From the IMG/VR virus record IMGVR_UViG_3300037234_000357, positions 1-47,766 of that record: a DNA stretch of 47,766 bases; one strand, 5' to 3'. Shown piece by piece: positions 32,671-40,464 of the stretch. A program made the position numbers and the translations under genes. This DNA comes from a virus. The notes under the pieces are model-generated. The model had not been told where the DNA came from. It was given only the letters and a program-made list of their open reading frames with translations, and made no database searches. Each line of letters starts with the position of its first letter. The first letter of the stretch is position 1.

Positions 32671-32886
32671 TTAGAATTGATCTGGCTTAACGGGATGGCC
32701 TCTCATAATGCCTTTAAAAACAGGCTCTTGCTCATACGCCTTGGCTAGGCAGTTAATTGCCTCAGCCCATCGCTCTTGACTAAGCCTAACCTTGGCCCGT
32801 GCCCGTGTAAGCAGAAAAGCTTTTGCCTCCTTCCGTGTATCGTGGTAGTTGTCCCCAATTCCCACGCTTGGCCCTACGCTTGCCAT
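32671..32886 (-). CDS. Small helical hypothetical protein, last early gene
   Basis: 71 aa, MASVGPSVGIGDNYHDTRKE. The helical middle (AKAFLLTRARAKVRLSQERW) continues as AEAINCLAKAYEQEP, resembling a TPR-like helix pair. Overlaps the upstream gene by about 100 bp in another frame. The ribosome site is weak (AGAGTG). Confidence 0.5.
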   Translation of the reverse strand: MASVGPSVGIGDNYHDTRKEAKAFLLTRARAKVRLSQERWAEAINCLAKAYEQEPVFKGIMRGHPVKPDQF

Positions 32887-32977
32887 TTATGAATACACTC
32901 TTCGTTGTCTGCCTGTCTGCTGCCACCCTGCTTATCTTGGCCACGCCCTTGGCTGTATGGAATAGGGTAATACTCAT
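32786..32977 (-). CDS. Small basic protein overlapping the next gene
   Basis: 63 aa, MSITLFHTAKGVAKISRVAA. A strong AAAGGAT lies upstream of ATG 32977. The second half (KRRAKRGNWGQLPRYTEGGK) is basic and low in structure. Its 3' part overlaps the following gene, so one of the two may be shorter or not expressed. Confidence 0.45.
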   Translation of the reverse strand: MSITLFHTAKGVAKISRVAADRQTTKSVFINGKRRAKRGNWGQLPRYTEGGKSFSAYTGTGQG

Positions 32978-32998
32978 GATAGATCCTTTCTGTTTAAG

Positions 32999-33196
32999 TT
33001 AATCAGATACAACAGTGCTAGTAATATAAAACCTACTGTCCACAATCCATTTGTTGTTAATGTTACGGAACGTACCAAATGTAGTGTATGTATATACATC
33101 CGTCTTCCTTGCTACATGCACCTTGAATGGCTTTATGCTTGGCCCATGCACATAAACATAAGGCTCACCCACACAAACACGGTTATTAGTAATCAT
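32999..33196 (-). CDS. Small beta-rich hypothetical protein
   Basis: 65 aa from ATG 33196 (MITNNRVCVGEPYVYVHGPS). GAGG lies six bases upstream, inside the end of the helicase gene, and the start codon lies within the helicase's last codons. Many aromatic residues and beta strands; no family recognised. Confidence 0.6.
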   Translation of the reverse strand: MITNNRVCVGEPYVYVHGPSIKPFKVHVARKTDVYTYTTFGTFRNINNKWIVDSRFYITSTVVSD

Positions 33197-34814
33197 AATA
33201 GTCCTCATCTTTAACTTTACCTGGTGCCATCAATCCGGTTGCTATTGCCACTTCTTTAGCTTTGGCCTCTTTTGCCGGATCAATGGCTAGCCCTTCTTCC
33301 GGCTCTTCATCATCACCATAGTCAAAGTTTTGTATGATGTGCTCTGTAAACCACTCAGGCAAAGTCTTTTTAACTCTGCTGAAACAGCTATCCAGTATAT
33401 GGAAATCACCCCAATCGGCGTGGGACCTCACATGCCTACCGGCCATCTGTAGTACTGCTTGGCCAGCCTCAGAATTATACCACACTTTCCCCTTCTTCCC
33501 CGATCCATAGAGCCGGGCCGCAATGGCCTTATCTTGCGTGTTCAGAAATGGCATTTTAACGCATATACCGAAACGGGCCATATCGTCCTTGAGTGATAGG
33601 CCCCTGACACATGATGGACTGACAAACACAATAGGTTTGTCCGACTCCATGAAGAGTTTCAACATTTCCTCTTTGTTGGTATTGTCATGAGACATCAACC
33701 GGATATCGCCTATGTCCATAATCTGTTCACCTAATTTGTAAGAGTTGCAATGTATGATCCCCTTGACATCTGGGTACTTATCCATGACAACTTTTATTGC
33801 GTCCATCATTACGTGATATTTGTCACGGTTTTTGTAGGACATATCCATTACCGGATTATAATAGACTTTCCTATTCTCAGGTTTGAAGCTTGATCCCACT
33901 TCAATGTAATCACAGTCAGCCACGGGAATCTGAAGCGTGTCACATATCACCGGCTTTGGTGGCAAGGATGCAGAGCATAAGATAAACCGTCGTGAATGCT
34001 CAAACAAATATTTGTCAATGAGATCCTTGGTTATCCATACCGGCTTGAACTCTGAATATGTGGGGTGTCGATTGTATATCCAATCATCTTGAACCAGTAA
34101 CAGGAATAATTTGAGTTTCTTAATTAACTTATCAGCCTTGATAAACTTTTCATCTAACGCATGTTTAGCATGCTTGATATCATGACTCTCTTTGAGTATC
34201 GCAATTGAATTAGTGGCCCACTCAATCCACGACTCAACCACGGTTATTTTCGGAAGTCCCAACCCATAGCGTTTAGCCTGTTTGTCTGTTACTTGAAGAC
34301 TGACAAAATTAATAAATATCAAATCCAGCGTGTCAGCTTCATCCACAATGATTAATTCTTGACCCTTCAATTGCCCGGCGTAATTCATTTCAAACAACAG
34401 GTAGTATGTATTGAGAATGCGGAAATCTGAAGCTAATAACTTCTCTTTCTGATCGTAATAGTTACAGTTTATCGCGCCCTCTTTGTATTCGTCACACTTA
34501 CCCACACAACTGTCAGCATTCAAATGGTCAAACAGATTACATTTGTAATTATTTCGGCCCTTCAGAATAACCGCTCCCGGGAAATCGCTTAATAATTGAT
34601 CCTGAAGGGCTTTATCAGAACAGACATAATTGATGATAGGCGCGGAGTACTTGGCGGCCATAGCACATATCAGGGATTTGCCCAACCCTGTCGGTGCCGA
34701 TAACATAAGCACCTTCTTTCTGGAATCCAGCATCTTGACTGTTATCGGCTCCTGTGATTTTACCCACCTTTCCACGCACTCCGGGGCGCGAAAGTTCTTG
34801 AATGGTATTTCCAT
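33186..34814 (-). CDS. XPD/DinG-like superfamily 2 helicase with iron-sulfur cysteines
   Basis: 542 aa with GGGGGAAGC upstream. Walker A is APTGLGKS (40-47) and the DEAD-type Walker B is VDEAD (157-161). Between them are four cysteines (92, 103, 107, 117) in the place of the XPD/DinG 4Fe-4S domain. Later motifs include FVSPSCVRGLSLKDD and the arginine-finger motif QMAGRHVRSHADW. Such enzymes unwind DNA 5' to 3'. It is the only helicase I recognise here, so it may serve replication or recombination. The C-terminus is acidic-aromatic (DEDYYDY). Confidence 0.9.
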   Translation of the reverse strand: MEIPFKNFRAPECVERWVKSQEPITVKMLDSRKKVLMLSAPTGLGKSLICAMAAKYSAPIINYVCSDKALQDQLLSDFPGAVILKGRNNYKCNLFDHLNADSCVGKCDEYKEGAINCNYYDQKEKLLASDFRILNTYYLLFEMNYAGQLKGQELIIVDEADTLDLIFINFVSLQVTDKQAKRYGLGLPKITVVESWIEWATNSIAILKESHDIKHAKHALDEKFIKADKLIKKLKLFLLLVQDDWIYNRHPTYSEFKPVWITKDLIDKYLFEHSRRFILCSASLPPKPVICDTLQIPVADCDYIEVGSSFKPENRKVYYNPVMDMSYKNRDKYHVMMDAIKVVMDKYPDVKGIIHCNSYKLGEQIMDIGDIRLMSHDNTNKEEMLKLFMESDKPIVFVSPSCVRGLSLKDDMARFGICVKMPFLNTQDKAIAARLYGSGKKGKVWYNSEAGQAVLQMAGRHVRSHADWGDFHILDSCFSRVKKTLPEWFTEHIIQNFDYGDDEEPEEGLAIDPAKEAKAKEVAIATGLMAPGKVKDEDYYDY

Positions 34815-34843
34815 GCTTCCCCCATAAACGTTTAAATTAGTAG

Positions 34844-35050
34844 TTAGTTTCTTGCTGCATTTGTTCTGATTAGCTTTATTGCCTCTATTGCCTTACCTAA
34901 AGAAGGTGTGCACTTTTGACAATAATACCTACCATCTCCACCTTCGGAACAATATGATCTAGCCCATAGTTTTTTACATTTCCAACACGTAACATCTATA
35001 TGCAAAATAGCATTTTTTCTGTTTATCGTATCGCCCAATATATTACTCAT
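34844..35050 (-). CDS. Small zinc-ribbon protein
   Basis: 68 aa, MSNILGDTINRKNAILHIDV. CWKCKKLWARSYCS and YYCQKCTPS form two knuckles of a zinc ribbon. GTGGGGG lies upstream. It precedes the helicase gene by 29 bp; a regulatory or DNA-binding role is possible. Confidence 0.7.
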   Translation of the reverse strand: MSNILGDTINRKNAILHIDVTCWKCKKLWARSYCSEGGDGRYYCQKCTPSLGKAIEAIKLIRTNAARN

Positions 35051-35089
35051 ATTTCCCCCACAAACGTTTTAATTGTTAAATATTAGTTA

Positions 35090-35359
35090 TTAATTCCCTG
35101 ATTCGTCGTCAGCTTCCAACCATTCAAGAATTGCATCTCCAAGATTCTCATGGCCCTCAAAATCCGTATCCGGATTGTGTGTCCCGATAGGCGTTACTGT
35201 AGAATTCATCCAACCGGTCATATTCACCAGAAGCAAAATACCAGCCTGAAGCAATTCAAGCTTTTCCTCTAATCTGTCAAGTCTGTCGGATTTACTGTTT
35301 TCCGGCTTTACATCATTTGCATTTTTTGAATCTGTATTTTCTGAATTCGAATTACCCAT
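35090..35359 (-). CDS. Small acidic coiled-coil protein
   Basis: 89 aa, with GAAAGGA upstream. Ser/Asn-rich start, then a heptad helix (DRLDRLEEKLELLQAGILLL) and an acidic end (AILEWLEADDESGN). Possibly oligomeric. No family recognised. Confidence 0.65.
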   Translation of the reverse strand: MGNSNSENTDSKNANDVKPENSKSDRLDRLEEKLELLQAGILLLVNMTGWMNSTVTPIGTHNPDTDFEGHENLGDAILEWLEADDESGN

Positions 35360-35439
35360 ATTTTTTTCCTTTCGAAATGCGGGTTTTACCCCAAATTGTT
35401 AAAATTACCCCCTATATAGTTAGAAGTTAGTAAGAGTAA

Positions 35440-35520
35440 GCCCCCCCCCTTACTATTTCCTATTTACTATCTACTATTTACTATCTACTCTTTACTATTT
35501 ACTATTTACTCTGAAAAGAG
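35440..35520. repeat. C9 hairpin and TACTATTTAC/TATCTAC tandem repeats
   Basis: AGTAAG and CTTACT flank a run of nine C (35441-35449). About nine short units such as CTATTTACTATCTACTATTT follow, directly after the stop of the gene at 35523. This is slippage-prone intergenic DNA, and the C9 count could be a sequencing error. Confidence 0.7.
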
Positions 35521-35522
35521 CC

Positions 35523-36449
35523 TTAAAACTTGGTAATACCATACTTCTCAATGGCTCTGCATAATGCATAAAAATTCGTTTCGTCACTACATATCTTGCT
35601 TTTTAACAACCATTTAGATAAACAGTACAACCCGGTGACTGTACATGCTCTCAGCAATTGCCCTTGTGTCCCGGAAGCAAAATAATTCTTTTTATACTCT
35701 CGCAATTGAACCCAGAACCTTTGAGACATGTTAACATCTACTGAATACAATTCTTTCCCTTCATCTGCAACATACATTTTGTCCGTTAATCGCTCACTTG
35801 ATATAATCTCGCACCGCTCTATACCACTTTTAGACAAAGGATTTATTGTCTTTTGGTATACTATCGGTTTTTCCGGCTTCCGGGTGGCGGCTGTTATATG
35901 ATACAATACTGTAGATCCATACTGATTATTTCCATACTTAGCCACTAATTTACGCAAGAAAACACGGCTTTTACTACATTCTCCCACCTTCAATACGTCT
36001 AACAATCCATCTAGATAATCATTATTATTACTGATTCGAGACGATAGCGCGGCCACCCTCTTCAACGTATTTTCTGTACCTTCAGGATTAACACCGCCTT
36101 TGATCCTCAATGACAATAGCCCGGTTGCAACCAAGCCTCTCATTAAGTCGGCTTTTTTAGCTGAGATAAAACCAGCTTCCATAAAAACCTCAATACTGAC
36201 ACCATGGAATTGTGATATATTGAACCGCCTTGACTTATTCTTGAACGCGTCATCTTTCAACCTTCCGCATAATTCATAAAACACCATAGGTTTAAGGCAT
36301 TTTTCTATGCTCGAATACTTATTATCCTGAAGGTAGGCGGCGGCGGTCTTTGCATCCATCTCATCAACCCCGAAAATCTCCATTTCAGGCTGTGGTATTA
36401 CTTCGTTTCGATGCATTATAAAATTAGTCTTTTTACGTGGTTTCGCCAC
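35523..36449 (-). CDS. Hypothetical protein of the replication region
   Basis: 308 aa on a GTG start with AAAGGGGAG upstream. The first 130 residues are charged and helical (FYELCGRLKDDAFKNKSRRF, FISAKKADLMRGLVATGLLS); the rest contains RVFLRKLVAKYGNNQYGSTV and is rich in Lys/Tyr. No catalytic motif is visible. Position between helicase and nuclease genes suggests a DNA-associated or initiator role, which is only a guess. Confidence 0.7.
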   Translation of the reverse strand: MAKPRKKTNFIMHRNEVIPQPEMEIFGVDEMDAKTAAAYLQDNKYSSIEKCLKPMVFYELCGRLKDDAFKNKSRRFNISQFHGVSIEVFMEAGFISAKKADLMRGLVATGLLSLRIKGGVNPEGTENTLKRVAALSSRISNNNDYLDGLLDVLKVGECSKSRVFLRKLVAKYGNNQYGSTVLYHITAATRKPEKPIVYQKTINPLSKSGIERCEIISSERLTDKMYVADEGKELYSVDVNMSQRFWVQLREYKKNYFASGTQGQLLRACTVTGLYCLSKWLLKSKICSDETNFYALCRAIEKYGITKF

Positions 36450-36475
36450 TATTTCTCCCCTTTATATAACTATTA

Positions 36476-36769
36476 CTAAAAATCCCATTCCTTACGCTTA
36501 GCTTTACAACCTTGCGATTCAAGCCAAGGAATAAGCTTATTTTTAAAACAGCCCGGACACATATCTACCATATAATCAGTGCCCCATCCGCCTTCTGGAT
36601 AAGCAGTGCCATCTTCCTGTCTCACCGTTACCTCTATTTCAACTTCACCTATTTCATATGCAGACGACTCCCAATGCCCTTTTTTAGCTAAAGCACCACA
36701 CAAATCACATGTGGTTTCTATTAAATCGTTACGTTCAACCGGCTCTACTCTTTTTTCGTATTTCCTCAT
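36476..36769 (-). CDS. Zinc-ribbon phage conserved protein
   Basis: 97 aa, MRKYEKRVEPVERNDLIETT. CDLCG (residues 21-25) and CPGCF (72-76), followed by KNKLIPWLESQGC, match a family I recognise in many phages (TCDLCG...YPEGGxGT...DxCPxCFxxxLIPWLxSQG). It probably binds zinc. Start 36769 has AAAGGATTATAGTG upstream. Confidence 0.8.
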   Translation of the reverse strand: MRKYEKRVEPVERNDLIETTCDLCGALAKKGHWESSAYEIGEVEIEVTVRQEDGTAYPEGGWGTDYMVDMCPGCFKNKLIPWLESQGCKAKRKEWDF

Positions 36770-36784
36770 CACTATAATCCTTTC

Positions 36785-37342
36785 TTAACGTTTTTTACTC
36801 TTTTTCCTTGGTTTCAATACTCTCTTCACATGCTTCGTCATATTGTAATAGTTAATCAACCAATTCGCTATCTTAATGGCACACGCCCGACGGTTACCGT
36901 AATAAAAATGATACCCGTGCTTTACCTCCCATGAGGCGATAGTAGCATAAACGGTATGAGGATCAACCCCGGAGAATGTTAGTTCCGGGGTCATTATCTC
37001 TGCTTCCTCACACTCAATAACAAACGCCTTGAACCCGGCCCCACGTGTACGGTCAAACATTAGATAAAGACGCTCTCGGCCATCTCCAACAATTGAACCG
37101 TAGAAATCAGATTGACTCTTTCTTTCTATGCATACGCTATACTCCATCCCACCTATGCTGTAATCGCCACTGTCAAGCTTTTTCGTTATAGTTGGTATCT
37201 TACCAAACTTCAACGGTTCCTGTTCGTTAGAATCGATCACAATGACAAAATCTTTAGGTATTGCCGGGATATATTGTATCCGGGATGGATTAACCACGAT
37301 CTGTGGGGCTGATATTTCATCGTCTGCGCTTGGCTTCTCCAT
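36785..37342 (-). CDS. ERCC4-domain (XPF/Mus81-type) nuclease
   Basis: 185 aa. The metal-binding core of the ERCC4 fold is visible: VIDSNEQEP (35-43), DSGDYSIGG (57-65) and the signature CIERKSQSDF (71-80). The remainder (GRERLYLMFDRTRGAGFKAF) finishes the nuclease domain; no HhH domain follows. It should cut branched or flap DNA near a junction. The C-terminus is very basic (LKPRKKSKKR). The phage copy lies one gene group from the XPD-like helicase. Confidence 0.92.
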   Translation of the reverse strand: MEKPSADDEISAPQIVVNPSRIQYIPAIPKDFVIVIDSNEQEPLKFGKIPTITKKLDSGDYSIGGMEYSVCIERKSQSDFYGSIVGDGRERLYLMFDRTRGAGFKAFVIECEEAEIMTPELTFSGVDPHTVYATIASWEVKHGYHFYYGNRRACAIKIANWLINYYNMTKHVKRVLKPRKKSKKR

Positions 37343-37344
37343 AA

Positions 37345-37563
37345 TTAATAACCTGATTCATCTTCAGTGTCAGCGGGTTTGGCTCCGTCCTCTTCAACGT
37401 AAACTCTGATTTCACCCATGATAACGGCGTTACGTTCATCATACGCCTTGATACTTTCCTTATGGCCCTTCATTTTGGCTTTCAATGCATCAATAGCATC
37501 ATTGTTGCTGATTAGCTCCTTACTGAGCTTGTACGCTTCCTCTTTGTTTTCTGTTGTTGACAT
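37345..37563 (-). CDS. Small coiled-coil protein
   Basis: 72 aa, MSTTENKEEAYKLSKELISN. Helical and charged, with an acidic end (PADTEDESGY). AAAGGATTTTATAGA lies upstream. Two bases before the nuclease start, so it is probably co-translated. Confidence 0.65.
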   Translation of the reverse strand: MSTTENKEEAYKLSKELISNNDAIDALKAKMKGHKESIKAYDERNAVIMGEIRVYVEEDGAKPADTEDESGY

Positions 37564-37618
37564 TCTATAAAATCCTTTCTTGGAAATATATAATAATTAT
37601 TTTATTAAAATTGTTTTA

Positions 37619-37858
37619 TTAATCAGTCGACAAAACTGCCATTCCCGGAATTATTAAAAACATTGCCGATAGTATCCCTGTCAAACCAGCCAGTAAGATC
37701 TGGACAATGCCAAAGCCAACCCTAACTGCGTCTAGGTGTTCAGATCTTACCTGTTCTATTACTTGTACTATGCCACCAATAAGCATTATCCATACCCCCA
37801 CATAGACACCCAGTATGATTCCACTAATCACCATTAATAAACCCATTACAATCTTCAT
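37619..37858 (-). CDS. Phage membrane protein with two or three helices
   Basis: 79 aa, MKIVMGLLMVISGIILGVYV, with AAAGGAATAG upstream. Hydrophobic stretches at about 3-35 and 46-75 are joined by a charged loop (EQVRSEHLDAVRVG). Very similar small proteins (GxYVGVWxMxIGGIVQ) occur in many phages, with unknown function. Its early position argues against a classical holin. Confidence 0.75.
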   Translation of the reverse strand: MKIVMGLLMVISGIILGVYVGVWIMLIGGIVQVIEQVRSEHLDAVRVGFGIVQILLAGLTGILSAMFLIIPGMAVLSTD

Positions 37859-37899
37859 AACTATTCCTTTCTTGAAAATACACTACTAATAAACTGGCT

Positions 37900-37964
37900 G
37901 GCCGGGAGTGAATATCAAATGCAATAACCTGTAAGCTATCGCTGGGCGCGCTCACCCCCGGCCA
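37900..37964. other. 13-bp inverted repeat in an intergenic region
   Basis: TGGCCGGGAGTGA (37900-37912) pairs with TCACCCCCGGCCA (37952-37964) at 12 of 13 positions, with a loop of 39 bases. It lies between the SSB-like and membrane protein genes. No U-tract. A structured RNA element or protein site is possible. Confidence 0.65.
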
Positions 37965-38010
37965 ACCAACACTATACTAATGAAATAATCCGTCCTTGTA
38001 CTTCAACGGT

Positions 38011-38619
38011 TCAATCGCCGAAACCGTCGTCATCTTCAGGGGCGGTTTCCTTATCCGCTGCACCCGCTGCCGCTTTTGCCGCCGCTGGTTCCTGTTTGGT
38101 GTCCGGTGGTACAATCTTGCCTATATTCGCCTGCGGGAAACCTTCTTTTTCTTCCCCTGTATCTTCATCCTTGTACGGAGTGGCCGGACTGTGCGTAATA
38201 TCACACAACACACGGCACCCTTCAAGTTCAGCCCTCATTTGCTCATGGAATTTCGCATTCTGTAAGAGCTTGGTTTTAACCGTTCCCTTTTCACTCAGAA
38301 TAGATTTTTTCCCGGCGGCCAACCTCTTGACGTTTATCTTCTCAAATACCCCGGAGGCTTTACCGATACCAACAATCTGAGACAGGCCCCTATTGTCTTT
38401 GATACCACAATAGATGGTGGCCTTTCGGCTCGAATCGTCAGCGTCCCCGGCATGGAAGATTAAACCGTTGCCTTTCTTTGACAACTTAATTTCCCCGGTG
38501 AACTCCATCAGCACTCCGGTACCTTCGCTAATCTTACCCAGACGCGGGAGCTCAAAGCCTCCCATATCGTTCGTTCCTTCAATCTCTGCATTTGGGTCTA
38601 ACTCTTTATCTGCACTCAT
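38011..38619 (-). CDS. Probable single-stranded DNA-binding protein
   Basis: 202 aa, MSADKELDPNAEIEGTNDMG. A beta-rich OB-like core (about 30-150) is followed by an Ala-rich linker and the acidic tail TAPEDDDGFGD, the hallmark of SSB-type proteins. Context with Sak4, Gp157 and nuclease genes supports it. No aromatic DNA-contact residue set can be confirmed by eye, so this is a good but not certain call. Confidence 0.75.
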   Translation of the reverse strand: MSADKELDPNAEIEGTNDMGGFELPRLGKISEGTGVLMEFTGEIKLSKKGNGLIFHAGDADDSSRKATIYCGIKDNRGLSQIVGIGKASGVFEKINVKRLAAGKKSILSEKGTVKTKLLQNAKFHEQMRAELEGCRVLCDITHSPATPYKDEDTGEEKEGFPQANIGKIVPPDTKQEPAAAKAAAGAADKETAPEDDDGFGD

Positions 38620-38697
38620 AATTATTTACATCCTTTCTAAAAGATTACTGCATATAAAATAAAACACTACATTAATAATAATTCAATATCCCCCTTT

Positions 38698-39210
38698 CTA
38701 TTTTATCTGAAGATTGTTTTTTGATACTAATTCTACTGCATTAAATACCTCTCCCAATTTTATTGCATTTTTTAGCTCTGTCTTATTGGGAACAACAGTT
38801 ATAGTCTTGACTTTATCCGGCAAATCACGAAGATCAAGCTTGTCATCATCAATAACAATAGCTTCTGACTTTCTCCATCCCAAAGCAACACGGGCATCTT
38901 TTATTTTCTCACCAGCATTGATATGTAATTCTATAAAGCCTTTAAGCCACCGCATTTTATTCTCTGCAACCTTTTTCTTATGTTGCAATGTTAATATCTC
39001 TTGCTTATACGCTTCAGATTCAGCTTTTACCGACTTAAACCAGCACGCAAGATTTAAAAGTTTTTCATTTCTCAATCCCTTTAGATCGTCATAATAATCT
39101 GCATGTGGAAAATCAGTAATATCTCCCATATGATCCTGGGCATATTCATCAAGCCTGCTTTCTAGTTCTAACATCTCACTGCCTATTTCATATAACTGCA
39201 ACCAAACCAC
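38698..39210 (-). CDS. Siphovirus Gp157-type protein
   Basis: About 170 aa. The LQLYEIGSEMLELESRLDEY start, an Ala/Lys coiled middle (SVKAESEAYKQEILTLQHKK and NKMRWLKGFIELHINAGEK), RVALGWRKSEAIVIDDD, then DLPDKVKTITVVPNKTELKN, match the Gp157 family, which is linked to phage resistance and recombination modules. The true start may be TTG 39201 (QLYEIGSE) rather than GTG 39210, since the AAAGGGGGTGG site sits too close to the GTG. Confidence 0.88.
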   Translation of the reverse strand: MVWLQLYEIGSEMLELESRLDEYAQDHMGDITDFPHADYYDDLKGLRNEKLLNLACWFKSVKAESEAYKQEILTLQHKKKVAENKMRWLKGFIELHINAGEKIKDARVALGWRKSEAIVIDDDKLDLRDLPDKVKTITVVPNKTELKNAIKLGEVFNAVELVSKNNLQIK

Positions 39211-39228
39211 CCCCTTTCATGTTTTATC

Positions 39229-40140
39229 TTAATAATCATAATCGTCATTCTCTGCTTCTTCCTTCTCTGCTTCCTGTTCTGCATCTGCTACATTTGCAAC
39301 TTCTTTTTCTATCTCGGCCATCCTCTCGGCCCCTGCCGCTTCAACTACATTTTCCCCCTTCCTCTTATCTGCATACCATGAGAATATTTTATCCAACCTG
39401 AATTTGGTAATCAAATATTCCGGCTGAACTCCGCGCCACTTGACCAAATACCCTTGTGAGCCTGAAAAACTCAGCTTTGGTGGGTATTTAACCTTTCCAG
39501 TCTCTTTGTCTATGCTCGGGATAACATAACCGATATAATCAAAGTAACCCTTCAGGGCCTTGTTATAGTCCTTGTAATTGAAACACGGCGCGGCTTCTAG
39601 TTCGTTGTTCCACTTCGGATCATATTGCATTTGCGCGGTCATGACTACCATCACACCATCATTTGCAATAGACTTGAGTAAGTCAGTCAACCGGCACATC
39701 TGACTATTGACGGTATTAACCTCCGTCCAATCTGTCTTGGTCTGGGCTGATAGCTTGCCCTTGTCAACTCCCTCACGGTCTGCATTCCTGTCATCCTCAA
39801 CCCTAATGGAAAGATGTTGATTCATCCAGTATGTACCAGAATCGAAAAGCACGGTATTATACTTCATCGGCTTCCCTTCCTTCCGGCGTTTCCTGATTGC
39901 TAACAACATCCTATTGAGAGTGGCCATTAAATCTTCATGGTCATCCGGGATAACTGTTTTAATGTCTATCTTCTTACCCATTTTTTTCCATACCGCCACA
40001 CTCTTCAGCGCGTCACCTTCAACACTAATACAATAGATGGGCTGTGGAGCCGTACCAATAATAGACGTTGTTTTTCCATCGTTAGTCTCACCATAGGCAA
40101 GCAGAAACGGTGCGTTATGATCTTCTGTCAACGTTTTCAA
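39229..40140 (-). CDS. Sak4-like RecA-fold recombinase/annealase
   Basis: 303 aa on a TTG start (40140) with AAAGGAGG eight bases upstream. Walker A is GETNDGKT (17-24) and the Walker B strand is NTVLFDSGTYW (95-105, Asp100). This matches the AAA_24/Sak4 group of phage ATPases that aid strand annealing with SSB. The C-terminus is long, acidic and ends DDYDY. It is next to Gp157 and close to the SSB-like gene, a common trio. Confidence 0.88.
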   Translation of the reverse strand: MKTLTEDHNAPFLLAYGETNDGKTTSIIGTAPQPIYCISVEGDALKSVAVWKKMGKKIDIKTVIPDDHEDLMATLNRMLLAIRKRRKEGKPMKYNTVLFDSGTYWMNQHLSIRVEDDRNADREGVDKGKLSAQTKTDWTEVNTVNSQMCRLTDLLKSIANDGVMVVMTAQMQYDPKWNNELEAAPCFNYKDYNKALKGYFDYIGYVIPSIDKETGKVKYPPKLSFSGSQGYLVKWRGVQPEYLITKFRLDKIFSWYADKRKGENVVEAAGAERMAEIEKEVANVADAEQEAEKEEAENDDYDY

Positions 40141-40185
40141 TGTATCAACCTCCTTTCTGGTCTAAATGTTATAAATTGCTTCTAA

Positions 40186-40374
40186 TCATTCAAGGTCTAA
40201 CATGTCACAATCTTCTGGCTCTGCTTCAAGCCAATCGTTAATATCCTCCATGTCCTCCGCTACATCACACCGCCCTGTTGAATTCATTCCCGTTGGCGGA
40301 TCTTCACCGGTGCCATGCAATGCCTCATAATACCTGCACCGTCTTTTTTCCTCTTCATAATTACTGCACTTCAC
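40186..40374 (-). CDS. Small acidic Cys-containing protein
   Basis: 62 aa on a GTG start with GAGGTAG upstream; begins (M)KCSNYEEEKRRCRYYEAL. Three cysteines in the first 40 residues (3, 13, 36) and an acidic end (EPEDCDMLDLE). Conserved in shape with zinc-associated phage proteins, but no function visible. Confidence 0.6.
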   Translation of the reverse strand: MKCSNYEEEKRRCRYYEALHGTGEDPPTGMNSTGRCDVAEDMEDINDWLEAEPEDCDMLDLE

Positions 40375-40405
40375 AATACTACCTCACTTTCTATAATAAC
40401 GATGG

Positions 40406-40434
40406 CGGGGGGCCTTGTTTAGCAAATCCCCCCG
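40406..40434. terminator. GC hairpin between SMC-like and small acidic genes
   Basis: CGGGGGG (40406-40412) and CCCCCCG (40428-40434) are perfect complements around a 15-base loop. It lies between the SMC-like gene and the following small gene. A short T-poor stretch follows, so it would be a weak terminator or an mRNA processing element. Confidence 0.5.
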
Positions 40435-40464
40435 GCCAACTATTGCCAGCCATAATACCATCTG

